Positions 25,748 through 35,087 of a stretch of DNA of 64,000 bases are shown piece after piece. How positions within the stretch are numbered: the first letter of the stretch is position 1; each line of letters opens with the position of its first letter. The stretch lies in NCBI GenBank assembly GCA_001874335.1, contig MPDE01000002.1, positions 124,001 to 188,000 on the forward strand, in the 5' to 3' direction. The notes under the pieces are model-generated. The model did no database searches. It saw only the letters and a program-made list of their open reading frames with translations, and was not told the origin of the DNA. This DNA is from Bacteroidetes bacterium MedPE-SWsnd-G2. Lineage in GTDB: Bacteria > Bacteroidota > Bacteroidia > Flavobacteriales > Flavobacteriaceae. The position numbers and the translations under genes are program-made.

Positions 25748-26938
25748 CTACAACGCTCGTTTTGCACGTTCCCAGTTTACAGATTGTGAATTATTTATAT
25801 ATCTAAAAAATCCAAGTACTACAGACAAATTCATGATAAAAAAATAATACGGAACAAATAAAATTTTTAAGTTTGTTTGTTTGTTTTCTAAAAACCACCC
25901 TAATAAAGCAAATGCGTAAAAAAGTAATTGTATCCAAAAAAGCACCGCATAAAATCCAAAATTCATTATTCCTTCACTATATGCTAAAATGCTCATTATA
26001 GGTATTAATAGAATTAAACATAGTGGTGTTAAAGTCCAGCGTAAAACACGATGTGACACATATTGAAATGAAAGTGTTTTGTATTTAAAAATATTTAGCA
26101 AAGAACTTAACCTCACGACCGACTGAATACCACCAGCAGAAATTCGAATTTTTCGTTTTAACTCTTCTCCAACATTTGCAGATGCTGTTTCTATGGCAAA
26201 TGCTTCGGGATTGTATTGAATGGTAAATCCTTTTTGTGCCACTCTCAACGAAATCACAAAGTCATCCAATAGTGTGTCTTGTTCAACTTCATTGTAAAGC
26301 TCGGTTCGTATAGCAAACAATTCACCTGCTGCTCCTACTACAGAATGCAGTTCTGCATCCCATTTTTTTAACGTAGATTCGTATTTCCAATAAAGGCCTT
26401 CACCTGCTCCTGAGGCAATATCTTTGTCTCTATTAAAGATTCGTTTTTCGCCTGAAACACAACCCACCTTAACATCTGCAAAACAATCTACAATATGCTT
26501 TATTGAATCTTTTCCCAATAAAGTATTGGCATCACTAAACACGACGATTGGCGAATTTACTAATGGCATAACTCGGTTCATCGCATTAATTTTTCCATTA
26601 CGTTCTTGTTTGTGAAACAACTCAACGTTATCGTATTTTTTTAATATTAAATCCGTACCATCATCAGAACCATCCGTTACCCAGTAAATTTTAAGTTTAT
26701 CTTTTGGATAATTCAACTCGAGGGTGTTTTTCATTTTCTGATCCACATAATTTTTCTCGTTATATGCTGGAATGAAAAGTGTAACCTCAGGTTGATAATC
26801 AATTTTTAAATCTTTCTGTACGTTTTTATTTAACCATCTCTTAATTTTAATTAACATGTATAATACCAACCCATAACCAATATAGGTGTAAACCACAGTA
26901 AATATTAATATCCAGAAAATTATTTTTAAAAGTTCCAT
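25748..26938 (-). CDS. Membrane-bound family-2 glycosyltransferase
   Basis: This 396-residue protein starts with a membrane segment (IIFWILIFTVVYTYIGYG). A GT-A catalytic domain follows with VTLFIPAYNE, VTDGSDDGT, VVFSDANT (DxD equivalent) and a (Q/R)xxRW-like motif as KRKIRISAGG. Three to four C-terminal membrane spans complete it. It resembles processive or hyaluronan/cellulose-synthase-like transferases of exopolysaccharide loci. The start is placed at ATG 26938. A TTG at 26965 would overlap the upstream acetyltransferase gene by 22 bases and adds only a polar extension. Donor and acceptor are unknown. Confidence 0.82.
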   Translation of the reverse strand: MELLKIIFWILIFTVVYTYIGYGLVLYMLIKIKRWLNKNVQKDLKIDYQPEVTLFIPAYNEKNYVDQKMKNTLELNYPKDKLKIYWVTDGSDDGTDLILKKYDNVELFHKQERNGKINAMNRVMPLVNSPIVVFSDANTLLGKDSIKHIVDCFADVKVGCVSGEKRIFNRDKDIASGAGEGLYWKYESTLKKWDAELHSVVGAAGELFAIRTELYNEVEQDTLLDDFVISLRVAQKGFTIQYNPEAFAIETASANVGEELKRKIRISAGGIQSVVRLSSLLNIFKYKTLSFQYVSHRVLRWTLTPLCLILLIPIMSILAYSEGIMNFGFYAVLFWIQLLFYAFALLGWFLENKQTNLKILFVPYYFFIMNLSVVLGFFRYINNSQSVNWERAKRAL

Positions 26939-26943
26939 AAGTA

Positions 26944-27564
26944 TTAGTTTATAATTTTTTTCCAAGTTTTTGATTCAAAATCGTATTGCTTTAATATTCT
27001 AGCCGGATTACCAGCAGCAACTGAATATTGAGGGATATTCTTTGTAACTATACTCCCAGCAGCCACAATAGAATGTTTACCAATAGTAACACCTGGAACA
27101 ATGACTACATTGGCGCCTATCCATGACTCATCTTCAATAATTATTGGTTTTGTCGATACACCTTGAGAATGAATTGGGCTATCTATTTTTTCATAATTGT
27201 GGTTTAACCCTGACAAAACTACGTTTTGAGCAAGCCTTACATCATCCCCTACTTTAACTGGACCAATTATGATATTGCTCAATCCGATTCGAGTTCGATC
27301 TCCAATAATTACGTCTCCTACACCATTATTTATCGCTGAAAAATCTTCGATAGTTGAGTTTGCCCCAAGATTAAATTTATTCCATGGCACCACATCCAAT
27401 CTTGTTTGTCTTCTTATACATGCCGATTTTCCTTTTTTATGAATGAATGGATTTACAAACCATTTTATCCATAACCTTGGTCTTGCCTGATTTGGAATAA
27501 CTATTGACCAGTGGGCAAAATCCTTAATCCTTTTATTAGATTTTATATGTGCTGCTAATTCCAT
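26944..27564 (-). CDS. Left-handed beta-helix acetyltransferase (WcaF/serine-acetyltransferase-like)
   Basis: This 206-residue protein shows hexapeptide repeats from about residue 70 (VIIGDRTRIGLSNIIIGPVK, then VIIEDESWIGANVVIVPG) and the C-terminal SVAAGNPARIL motif. Together these are diagnostic of acyltransferases of the LbetaH superfamily used to O-acetylate sugars in exopolysaccharides. The N-terminal part (residues 1-60) resembles the WcaF-like colanic-acid type. Its start overlaps the preceding glycosyltransferase gene's stop by ten bases, so translation is coupled. It likely acetylates a repeat-unit sugar in the cytoplasm using acetyl-CoA. Confidence 0.85.
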   Translation of the reverse strand: MELAAHIKSNKRIKDFAHWSIVIPNQARPRLWIKWFVNPFIHKKGKSACIRRQTRLDVVPWNKFNLGANSTIEDFSAINNGVGDVIIGDRTRIGLSNIIIGPVKVGDDVRLAQNVVLSGLNHNYEKIDSPIHSQGVSTKPIIIEDESWIGANVVIVPGVTIGKHSIVAAGSIVTKNIPQYSVAAGNPARILKQYDFESKTWKKIIN

Positions 27565-28766
27565 ACTATTTTTTGAGTTGATCTTATGATTGTATTATAA
27601 ATGTCCTTGACATTATTTTCCCAAGTATGACTTTTTGCAAATGCAATACGTTCATTTGATTTATCCATTGAATGTTCCGATAAAGCTCTATCAATTAATG
27701 TAACATAGTCTTCTTTGGTTTCCCCCAAATAAACATATTGATTGAACATTTCCATGGCTTTTGTGCTTGTTGCTACTACCGGTTTGCCCATTGCAAGGTA
27801 TTCATCAATTTTTCTAGGATAATTTCCAATTGTGATCTCGTTTACCAATTGTGGATTCATACATATATTGAATCCTTTTATGTATGAAGGAAGTTCATTA
27901 CTGTCTTTAGATCCTAAAAAGTAAACATTAGGCATCTGGTGCAAAGCACAATTTTTAAATTTCTCGTCCTCTGGACCAACTAAAACAATACTCCAATCTG
28001 TTCTTTTTTTAGCGATAAATTCCAATAATTCAATATCAAGTCTTAAGGTTGTTAATGAACCTACATAACCAATTACTGGAGACGGAATGTTGTTAAATTC
28101 TTTTGGAACTTTAATTTGATCTTTTTCATCAGTAAACATTTTGATGTCGCATCCTTGTCCAACCATAATACTGTTCTCATTAAATTGAGAACCGTATTCT
28201 GCATAAAGTGTTGAATTATTTAATACAACATCAGCTTTTGCAATTAATTTAGGTTCTAGTCGTTCTCCATGCTTTTTCCAATAAGGGACTTTAACTAAAT
28301 AGTCTCTCATGTAATAGGTATACAATTTAGGTTGAAGTAATTCTTTTAAATGTAGACCAAGAAACATGGAACTGTCATTGAATATTATAAAATCTGAAAA
28401 ACCTAAACGGTCTACGGCTGATTTAATGTTTTTTGATAATTTTTTTGAATTTCGATAGTTGAGAACATCAAATATTCTATTAGAATTGATCCAATTAATA
28501 GACTCTACGGTATCTCTTGGATACAGTTTCCAAAGATTGTCTTCAAGTTTTTCAATATCTGTTTCTTTACCTTTAGCAATTCGTATACGTTTTTGGATTC
28601 TTTCAGAATGCTTTTGTTTAATTCTTGTTATTCTATCCATAGGTGGATTTACATATAACACTCGATTTTCTTTTGCAAATTCAAGAGCAATATTTTTACA
28701 ATTACTCCCTATTTCTATGTCCCATGGCTGAATGCTTAGGATGACAATATCCTTTCCTTTAATCAT
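27555..28766 (-). CDS. Glycosyltransferase (GT-B fold, family 1/4-like)
   Basis: This 403-residue protein has the two-Rossmann GT-B pattern. The donor-site half contains IGYVGSLTTLRLD, VLVGPEDEKF and YFLGSKDSNELPSYI. The EYLAMGKPVVATST segment corresponds to the conserved E-x7-E region of retaining families. No membrane spans or signal peptide are seen, so it should act at the inner face of the membrane on a lipid-linked sugar. The gene lies four bases after the GT4 gene and overlaps the acetyltransferase gene by ten bases. Sugar specificity is unknown. Confidence 0.82.
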   Translation of the reverse strand: MIKGKDIVILSIQPWDIEIGSNCKNIALEFAKENRVLYVNPPMDRITRIKQKHSERIQKRIRIAKGKETDIEKLEDNLWKLYPRDTVESINWINSNRIFDVLNYRNSKKLSKNIKSAVDRLGFSDFIIFNDSSMFLGLHLKELLQPKLYTYYMRDYLVKVPYWKKHGERLEPKLIAKADVVLNNSTLYAEYGSQFNENSIMVGQGCDIKMFTDEKDQIKVPKEFNNIPSPVIGYVGSLTTLRLDIELLEFIAKKRTDWSIVLVGPEDEKFKNCALHQMPNVYFLGSKDSNELPSYIKGFNICMNPQLVNEITIGNYPRKIDEYLAMGKPVVATSTKAMEMFNQYVYLGETKEDYVTLIDRALSEHSMDKSNERIAFAKSHTWENNVKDIYNTIIRSTQKIVWN

Positions 28767-28770
28767 GATA

Positions 28771-29928
28771 TTAAGCTTTAATTTCGTTAAACAGTTTTTT
28801 ATAAACCTCTAAAACTTGCAATGCCATATTGTTCCAAGAAAACTTTTTGCATCGCTCGAGTCCTTTACTAATAAGTTCATTTTTATATTTCAAATCTGAA
28901 GAGATTTTCAACATTCCTTGTATAATTGCATCAGAATCATTTGGATCCACAATACAAGCTGCATCTCCTGCTATTTCAGGCATTGAAGTTGTGTTTGAAG
29001 TGATTACAGGAACTCCACAAGCCATGGCTTCTAAAATTGGAATACCAAACCCTTCCCTTAATGATGGGAATAAAAAAAGTTGCGATAAACTATACATTGC
29101 TGGCAAATCCTGATCTGGAACATATCCTAATAAAACCACCTTTTCAATAAGATAAGTGGCATTTATTTCAGTCAATGTTTTGATAAGATCTTGTTCAGTA
29201 TATCCAAGCATTACTAATTTATAATCCGAGTTTGTATATTTTAAAAATCCATTGAAAGCCTTAAGAACATTTTTTGTATTCTTCCTTGGATCTTTATTGG
29301 CAAGGTGGAGCATGTATTGATCAGGAAGATTGTATTTTATTTTGCCATTATTCAATGATAAATCATCCGGACAATTCATAAAATGACTGCTAACCCCATT
29401 ATGTATGGTTTGTATGCTATTAATTATATTTTCTTTAAAAAAATTCGTTATGTTTTCTTTTTCAAAGTCTGAAACTGTAACTAGGCATTTACTTTTTTTT
29501 ACGACTCTGTTTACTATAATTCTCCTATATAGATTCCCTATTTTTTGATACCAAGACGCCCTATTTTTAAGTAATTTAAGCACGCTTTCTTCCATATAAA
29601 TAATGTCATGAAGTGTCGTAACTAAAGGAGTCATTGTATATAATGGCGCTGTATTGCTCGTACAATGTAAAAAATCGCAATTGTATGCTTTCACAATTTT
29701 AGGCAACTTAATTTGTTCCCAATATGGGTAGGGCCCTCCAGAAATTTCAATTATATTAAAATTTGATGTTTTAGAAATTACCGAAGCATCTTGATCTGGC
29801 TTAACAAAAATGAAATATTCATTGGTTTTATCGATCACTTGAAGGTTTTTAATTAACTCCAATGCAACTCTATCCATACCATGTTTTTGAGGTCTAAACA
29901 ATCTTTGTGCTTCTATTCCTATTCTCAT
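28771..29928 (-). CDS. Family-4 glycosyltransferase
   Basis: This 385-residue protein (start ATG 29928, MRIGIEAQRLF) is a GT-B transferase. It has DFLHCTSNTAPL in the acceptor half, LHLANKDPRKNTKNVLKAF in the donor half, and the retaining-GT4 motif SLREGFGIPILEAMACGVP (E-x7-E). An in-frame upstream start at 29982 was rejected because it would overlap the preceding gene by 50 bases and add a non-conserved extension. The gene begins only four bases downstream of the preceding stop. It probably adds a repeat-unit sugar during exopolysaccharide assembly. Confidence 0.87.
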   Translation of the reverse strand: MRIGIEAQRLFRPQKHGMDRVALELIKNLQVIDKTNEYFIFVKPDQDASVISKTSNFNIIEISGGPYPYWEQIKLPKIVKAYNCDFLHCTSNTAPLYTMTPLVTTLHDIIYMEESVLKLLKNRASWYQKIGNLYRRIIVNRVVKKSKCLVTVSDFEKENITNFFKENIINSIQTIHNGVSSHFMNCPDDLSLNNGKIKYNLPDQYMLHLANKDPRKNTKNVLKAFNGFLKYTNSDYKLVMLGYTEQDLIKTLTEINATYLIEKVVLLGYVPDQDLPAMYSLSQLFLFPSLREGFGIPILEAMACGVPVITSNTTSMPEIAGDAACIVDPNDSDAIIQGMLKISSDLKYKNELISKGLERCKKFSWNNMALQVLEVYKKLFNEIKA

Positions 29929-29932
29929 TTTT

Positions 29933-31135
29933 TTAGTTTTCAATTGTTCCATGAGCGGTATGAATAAATTTGTTGTTAGCACCTTTAAGATTTAAAAGCA
30001 GCATTGCCATTCTTAAAAATGCTGAAGGCAAAGACAACATAGCCTTTAAAGTTTCTATATTGTAAAATGTTTTTGGAATTGCCAGTATAAATGCCATTGC
30101 GGTAACACCAAAATTCAAAAACCAATAGGCAGCATTTACATTTGTACTTAAATTAAATATTAGGGATAATAATCCATACCCAAAAGCAATAAGAAAGGTC
30201 ATGCCAATCAATAAAATTCTAGGAGGAATTATCAATTGAAAAGCTTTATCAAAAAAGTCGAGGTTGCCTTTAAAAAGAAGTGCTTTACAGCTTGAAACAA
30301 AATATTTCTTTAGATAAATAAACTGTGTAGAAAGCCAGCGTTTACGTTGATTTGAGAAATCTGAAGCCTTTTGAATTTTCTCATCTAAAACTATTGCGTG
30401 TTCTAAATATTCAATCTTAATTTGTTTTGCTGCAAACTTAAATTCAAGTTCTTTATCAAATCCACCTACAGCATTTACTGATTTCATCATGGATTTAAAC
30501 AAGTTGTATTCGAATCCCATTCCTGATCCTATGAGACCTGATGATATCCCTAGAGCACGATGTCCTTTTCTAAATATGTGATTATTAATTTCTTCACTGG
30601 CAGCATCAAGAATAGCGAATGACGTATTGAGGTTTTTTGCTTTTCTATGTCCTTGAACTATAAGATATCCCATCTCAAAAGCTTCGTTCATTTTACTTAT
30701 AAACTCAGGCTCCATAATGTTGTCTGCGTCTAATATTATGGCATAATCATAGTCATTTTTTAAATTTGCCATAGCAGTATTCAAAGCTTTTGACTTGGTG
30801 CTCTTTTCAAATGAAACCTCAAGAAGTTTAATCGGGAGTTCTATAAGTTTGGTAATTGTGTGTTTATTAAGCGAATCTGCAATAACAATAACATCAAACA
30901 TTTTTGCTGGATACTGTTGCTGTAAAGCCGTTTTTGCAACCTCAACAATTACAGCATCTTCCTTATAAGCAGGTATAAGCAACGCAATTCTATTTTGCTT
31001 AATTGATTCTAGGCTTTTACGTTTTTTATAAAATTTACCTGCAAAAGAGAATATAAAAATGTACAAACTTGATATTGCGAAATATGCAAAAACAGTATAT
31101 TCAAATGTTTTTAGTATGTTTTCTAATATTTGCAT
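29933..31135 (-). CDS. Membrane-bound family-2 glycosyltransferase
   Basis: This 400-residue protein has one N-terminal span (VFAYFAISSLYIFIFSFAG) and a GT-A domain. The domain contains IALLIPAYKED, VIVIADSLN, a YAIILDADNIMEP DxD site, VQGHRKAKN and the Q(R/Q)xRW motif as NQRKRWLSTQ. Two to three C-terminal spans follow. The QxxRW motif marks processive or polysaccharide-synthase-like members. It is the second gene after the promoter upstream of the phosphoribosyltransferase-HAD gene and is packed against the GT4 gene (four bases). It is a candidate main-chain transferase. Confidence 0.83.
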   Translation of the reverse strand: MQILENILKTFEYTVFAYFAISSLYIFIFSFAGKFYKKRKSLESIKQNRIALLIPAYKEDAVIVEVAKTALQQQYPAKMFDVIVIADSLNKHTITKLIELPIKLLEVSFEKSTKSKALNTAMANLKNDYDYAIILDADNIMEPEFISKMNEAFEMGYLIVQGHRKAKNLNTSFAILDAASEEINNHIFRKGHRALGISSGLIGSGMGFEYNLFKSMMKSVNAVGGFDKELEFKFAAKQIKIEYLEHAIVLDEKIQKASDFSNQRKRWLSTQFIYLKKYFVSSCKALLFKGNLDFFDKAFQLIIPPRILLIGMTFLIAFGYGLLSLIFNLSTNVNAAYWFLNFGVTAMAFILAIPKTFYNIETLKAMLSLPSAFLRMAMLLLNLKGANNKFIHTAHGTIEN

Positions 31136-31168
31136 GTTTATTAGTTTGTTTAATTATAATTGTATCTA

Positions 31169-32152
31169 CTACTTAGTATTTGAAATAATTTCGGGATTCT
31201 TTTCATTCAATGAAGTGATTAATTTTCTAAGCACTTTTCTTAATTTCAAGGCAAAGCGACGTAATAAAGGAAGATATTTTCCGCTTTTAATGTTATAAAT
31301 CACTGACTCCGATTCAAAAATTATTTGAAAATTTTCAGTACAGAATACTGGTTTTTTTGTGAGTCTGTTAATCTCGATCGCTTGACCCAAATCACTTTCC
31401 ACAAACAGGTTATAAAAATTAGATTGATATTCTTTTGATTTATGACCTGCATGATTATTGGCTTTTTGACGCGTCTTCATATCAGGTAAATCTAACATTA
31501 CTAGTTTATCATATGCCACACCATTTGCTTTTAACCAAGCCTCTGTTTCTTTGCGGTATTTTTCCAATCTTGACGTAACAATTGTACCAATTTTAGCTCC
31601 TGGGATGTACAATGGCGAAGCATTTTTTAAAAAAGTAATGTATTTTTCGCCATCATCATTTTGATCATTTGAAGGGTCTACACATAGAACCCCATCAATA
31701 TCAAAACATGCTTTTTCTAAAGTTGTATGATTGAAGATATTCCATTGAAAATATCTAGGTATCGCAACCTGTTCTAAAGGAAAATCAACTAAGTGTTGCT
31801 TTTCAGGCGTATAATAAATGACGCAGTATTTAATATCAAATTCAGATTCTAAATGTTTTAATTCTTTTTTTGATTCTTTTAGAGCTGAACCTGATGCTAT
31901 ACTATCATCTACAACTAGTATTTTTTTATAATCAGATGAATTGAAGAACTGTCTTCTAGCCCCAGATTTGTAGATATAGCCATTTAAAAATGAATGAATA
32001 TCTGTATAAGGTAAATTAAGGTAAAGTGAAATTAAATTGGCAGGCATCATGCCACTTCTAGGAATTCCAACCACAAGATCAATATCTCTTGGAATTAAAT
32101 GAAGTTGTCTTAAGATGGTATTATTTAAGTCGTTTATGCTTCTATAATTCAT
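31169..32152 (-). CDS. Phosphoribosyltransferase-HAD fusion protein
   Basis: This 327-residue protein combines two enzyme folds. Residues about 10-125 are a type I phosphoribosyltransferase, with VVGIPRSGMMPA and the PRPP loop ILVVDDSIASGSAL. Residues about 145-270 begin with a HAD motif I (CFDIDGVLC, Asp151 and Asp153) and contain a TSRLEKYRKET motif II-like segment. The start is set to ATG 32152. The upstream TTG at 32173 lies inside the promoter -7 box (32171-32178) and would not be transcribed. It is the first gene of the glycosyltransferase operon and is preceded by its own operator and promoter. It may make or recycle a sugar or nucleotide precursor, but its reaction is unknown. Confidence 0.75.
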   Translation of the reverse strand: MNYRSINDLNNTILRQLHLIPRDIDLVVGIPRSGMMPANLISLYLNLPYTDIHSFLNGYIYKSGARRQFFNSSDYKKILVVDDSIASGSALKESKKELKHLESEFDIKYCVIYYTPEKQHLVDFPLEQVAIPRYFQWNIFNHTTLEKACFDIDGVLCVDPSNDQNDDGEKYITFLKNASPLYIPGAKIGTIVTSRLEKYRKETEAWLKANGVAYDKLVMLDLPDMKTRQKANNHAGHKSKEYQSNFYNLFVESDLGQAIEINRLTKKPVFCTENFQIIFESESVIYNIKSGKYLPLLRRFALKLRKVLRKLITSLNEKNPEIISNTK

Positions 32153-32170
32153 AATAAAAAATTTATAGTT

Positions 32171-32240
32171 CAAATTTAAGTTTACTAGTCACTGTAGTAC
32201 TTGATATTTCGATGGATAGAAGTTTAGTGTAGTTGAATGG
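32171..32240 (-). promoter_or_regulatory. Operator D plus -7 box upstream of the phosphoribosyltransferase-HAD operon
   Basis: On the minus strand box 1 is CCATTCAACTACAC (starting at 32240). Box 2 is ATCCATCGAAA (ending at 32207), with a period of 21 bp. Exactly 28 bp further lies TAAATTTG (32178-32171), a perfect TAnnTTTG. The same layout occurs at 37500-37569 and 42792-42862. The element fills the 68-base gap between the polymerase stop and the next gene. Confidence 0.8.
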
Positions 32241-32241
32241 G

Positions 32242-33705
32242 TTATTCCTCGGTTTTAATGTCTAATTGTGGGCTTAAAAACATAAAGACCATTCCTATAT
32301 ACATGAGTATTCCTGTAGGCATTTGCCCAAAAACACCGTTCCCATATGATGCCATCATAATTCCAGCCATACCACATACCAATGCAGTGATTTGCACTTT
32401 TAGCCAATCATCTTTTAACTTAAACATTACATAGTATGCACCGGTGCCCAAAACAAAGAATAACATTAAAAGGTAATACATAAGACCTATAATTCCTGTA
32501 TCGGCCCAAACCATTACATACCAACTATCTGTAGCTGTATTTGCCAAAAAGGTATGAGGTGTAAATCGTTGACCCCAGTTTCCTGTTGCTCCAACTCCCC
32601 CTCCCATAGGGCGAGTTGCTAAATATCCACTTAATTTTTTTTGATTTTCTAATCGTATTTGCAAGGATGCTTCGTTGGGATCAAACGCAGTTCGCATTCT
32701 TCTTATTTCTGCATTGCCTTGACCAATAGTTGTATGCGCAAAGAAAATATAAGTAGCTACTAAAAGTACTCCTCCTAAAACGAGCACTTTTATATTCTTT
32801 TTTAGGATTAAGAACATAAAACCTCCCAATGCTGGAACTGCTATTGCGCCTCTAGTTCCTGATATTAGCAATCCAAAAAAACCAGCTAGAGCCACGAAAG
32901 CAAAAAATGATTTAAGTTTTATATTCCCTTTTTTGAATAAGGCCAATATGCCAAATACAACTCCTGTATGCGCTTGAGAAGCACCAAATTGTCCTGCATC
33001 TGAATAGAATGAGAATACTCTTAATTTTCCAAAAAGCACATGGGTCTGAGCACCTCCTTGATCTAACCATCTTTGTTCAAAAGGATCTACCCCAAAATAA
33101 AACTGTTGGAATCCTTTTAATGTTCCTATAACTGATAATATGCCCCATAAAATAAAGAATGTATCTAGATCTTTCGATTTATTAAATAAGACAAACAACA
33201 ATGGAATAGACAACCATTGATATAATGCTACACCACGCATAGCATAAAACCAAGCTTCAAGACTTTGTGCTTCTGGATTTGCAATTTGTAATAAAATATA
33301 ACCCATCCAAATAGACACTACCAAAGTAAGAGGAGATTTTGCCTTATTCCATTGGATTTTGTTTGCAAACCCTTTAAAGAACAATGCCAAATAAATTAAA
33401 ACTAGTAAACCATCTATAGATAAACCCCAAGGTGCAGGAAAATATCTCGCAATACCTGTTACAAAAAAGCCCAAAATAATTAACAGAATTATTCCAGATT
33501 TAGGATACTTGAATACGGTATAAATTAAAGCAATCGCAAAAATCAACCCTATAAAACCAATAAAGCCTATAACCCCAGTTTTTACTATTACCATTGTAAT
33601 TAATAAAATAATTACCAATACAGAGGCTAGTATATTCAGGTTTAGAAAACGGTTAGAACCAGAATTTACTTCAAATGGGTTTATATGATTTTTAAAGTCA
33701 CTCAT
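32242..33705 (-). CDS. O-antigen ligase/polymerase-family protein (Wzy-like)
   Basis: This 487-residue protein has about twelve membrane spans and one large periplasmic loop (residues about 205-260, FGVDPFEQRWLDQGG). A second region (LISGTRGAIAVPALGG) matches the Wzy_C/O-antigen-ligase superfamily motif with its conserved Arg. The context of a flippase gene two bases upstream and a chain-length protein before it points to the exopolysaccharide polymerase rather than a lipid A ligase. It would join lipid-linked repeat units on the periplasmic side. Its stop is followed by operator D. Confidence 0.83.
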   Translation of the reverse strand: MSDFKNHINPFEVNSGSNRFLNLNILASVLVIILLITMVIVKTGVIGFIGFIGLIFAIALIYTVFKYPKSGIILLIILGFFVTGIARYFPAPWGLSIDGLLVLIYLALFFKGFANKIQWNKAKSPLTLVVSIWMGYILLQIANPEAQSLEAWFYAMRGVALYQWLSIPLLFVLFNKSKDLDTFFILWGILSVIGTLKGFQQFYFGVDPFEQRWLDQGGAQTHVLFGKLRVFSFYSDAGQFGASQAHTGVVFGILALFKKGNIKLKSFFAFVALAGFFGLLISGTRGAIAVPALGGFMFLILKKNIKVLVLGGVLLVATYIFFAHTTIGQGNAEIRRMRTAFDPNEASLQIRLENQKKLSGYLATRPMGGGVGATGNWGQRFTPHTFLANTATDSWYVMVWADTGIIGLMYYLLMLFFVLGTGAYYVMFKLKDDWLKVQITALVCGMAGIMMASYGNGVFGQMPTGILMYIGMVFMFLSPQLDIKTEE

Positions 33706-33707
33706 TT

Positions 33708-35084
33708 TTAATGTTTGGAAAACTTAATTTTTTTAGAGGATCTAACAAATTGTTCCCAAATTGATTTGTAAAACTTATTGCCAGTTTTAAAGATTTCAAT
33801 GGAGGAAATTTTAAATTCCTTGTTTAAAAAATAAGACCCTAAACCTATTCCAACACCTGTAAAAACAAGTGTAGCTATAGCAACCATCTCCAAAGATTCA
33901 AAAACAAATACTGAAATGAAATCACCAATAATATTAGTTGCTAACATTATAAAAACTTTGATGGCATTAATGTTAGGTTTATTAATACTATCCAAGCCAA
34001 TTCCTGTCATTCGGTCAATAGGCAACAATATGCCATAAACTGAAAATATTCTAACTAGGGTTACGATATTTAATGTTGCGGATTCTAAGTTGAGATATTG
34101 ATATCCAGATACTAGAATGACAAATTGTTCAGCAAAAATGAAAATGATTAATGAAATAAAAACAAATAAATAGGTTAATGCCCCTGAATAACTGTAAAAC
34201 AGATTTTTAACCTCTTGTACATTACCTTCCAAACTCGCTTTTGACATTTTCGGAAATGCTGTGGCTGCAAAACTTCTCAAAGGAATTTGCTGTATCTCCG
34301 TTAATTTTAAAGGAATACTAAACAGCGCAACTGCCGCACTTCCAAGAGGGCTGATACTAATTATGATTAAATCAACATTCCTTAACAAATTGGTTCCTAT
34401 CAACGTAAAAGTGCTGTATTTACCGAAATTTAATAAGGTAGAATTTGTTTTTTTATTTGCTTTCTTTATAAAAATCAATCCATCCCAGCCTTTGAAAACA
34501 GATATCAAGGAAGTAATCGAGTTGACTAAAAGTAATGCCCAAACAAGCTGCAGTACTGAAAAATTAAATACGATTGTATTCAATACTAAAAATAAAAAAA
34601 ACAACCCGCTATTAATAGCTTTAATCCATAGTATTTTTCCGTATTCCATTTTGGCTTGCAATACGATTAACGCATTGTTCCATGGAAGATTTATAAACGT
34701 AAGTATCGGATACCAAGCAAAGAACAACTTATAAACTGATTGACTTATAACATCTTTAAAAAAAACGTTAACCAAGACCAGAATAAAAGCAATTATTGCG
34801 GTACTCGTTAAACTGATAAGTACGTTAGACCCTATTAATTTTTCACTTTGGCCCTTAGAGGCACCAGATAAAAATCTTACAAGAGCATTGTTTGTGATTC
34901 CAAAACGTAACATTTCTACCAATGAACCACCTGAAATGAAGATAACCCATTGTGCAAAGTTTTCAGGCTCCAAACTTCTGGCTAATAATGCAAAACCAGA
35001 AAGTCCTAGCACAGCAATAACAAGGTTGCCTGCCAATGACAAAAAGTTGTCCTCTTTTACGATTTTAGCAATTATTTGATACAT
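33708..35084 (-). CDS. Polysaccharide flippase (Wzx/MATE-like)
   Basis: This 458-residue protein has about twelve to fourteen membrane spans and the N-terminal pattern of the polysaccharide-transport (MOP/Wzx) family (LVIAVLGLSGFALLARSL). A long internal loop contains FRSFAATAFPKMSK-like residues typical of such flippases. It is expected to move undecaprenyl-linked repeat units across the inner membrane. It sits three bases after the Wzc-like gene and two bases before the polymerase gene. These three genes form a Wzc-Wzx-Wzy module driven by the promoter at 37500. A gap of this size normally means coupled translation. Confidence 0.83.
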   Translation of the reverse strand: MYQIIAKIVKEDNFLSLAGNLVIAVLGLSGFALLARSLEPENFAQWVIFISGGSLVEMLRFGITNNALVRFLSGASKGQSEKLIGSNVLISLTSTAIIAFILVLVNVFFKDVISQSVYKLFFAWYPILTFINLPWNNALIVLQAKMEYGKILWIKAINSGLFFLFLVLNTIVFNFSVLQLVWALLLVNSITSLISVFKGWDGLIFIKKANKKTNSTLLNFGKYSTFTLIGTNLLRNVDLIIISISPLGSAAVALFSIPLKLTEIQQIPLRSFAATAFPKMSKASLEGNVQEVKNLFYSYSGALTYLFVFISLIIFIFAEQFVILVSGYQYLNLESATLNIVTLVRIFSVYGILLPIDRMTGIGLDSINKPNINAIKVFIMLATNIIGDFISVFVFESLEMVAIATLVFTGVGIGLGSYFLNKEFKISSIEIFKTGNKFYKSIWEQFVRSSKKIKFSKH

Positions 35085-35087
35085 ATT

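Noticed and set aside
29929-29982. Longer N-terminus for the GT4 glycosyltransferase
   Set aside because: The extension overlaps the preceding gene by 50 bases, and its sequence is not family-like. ATG 29928 follows that gene's stop directly.
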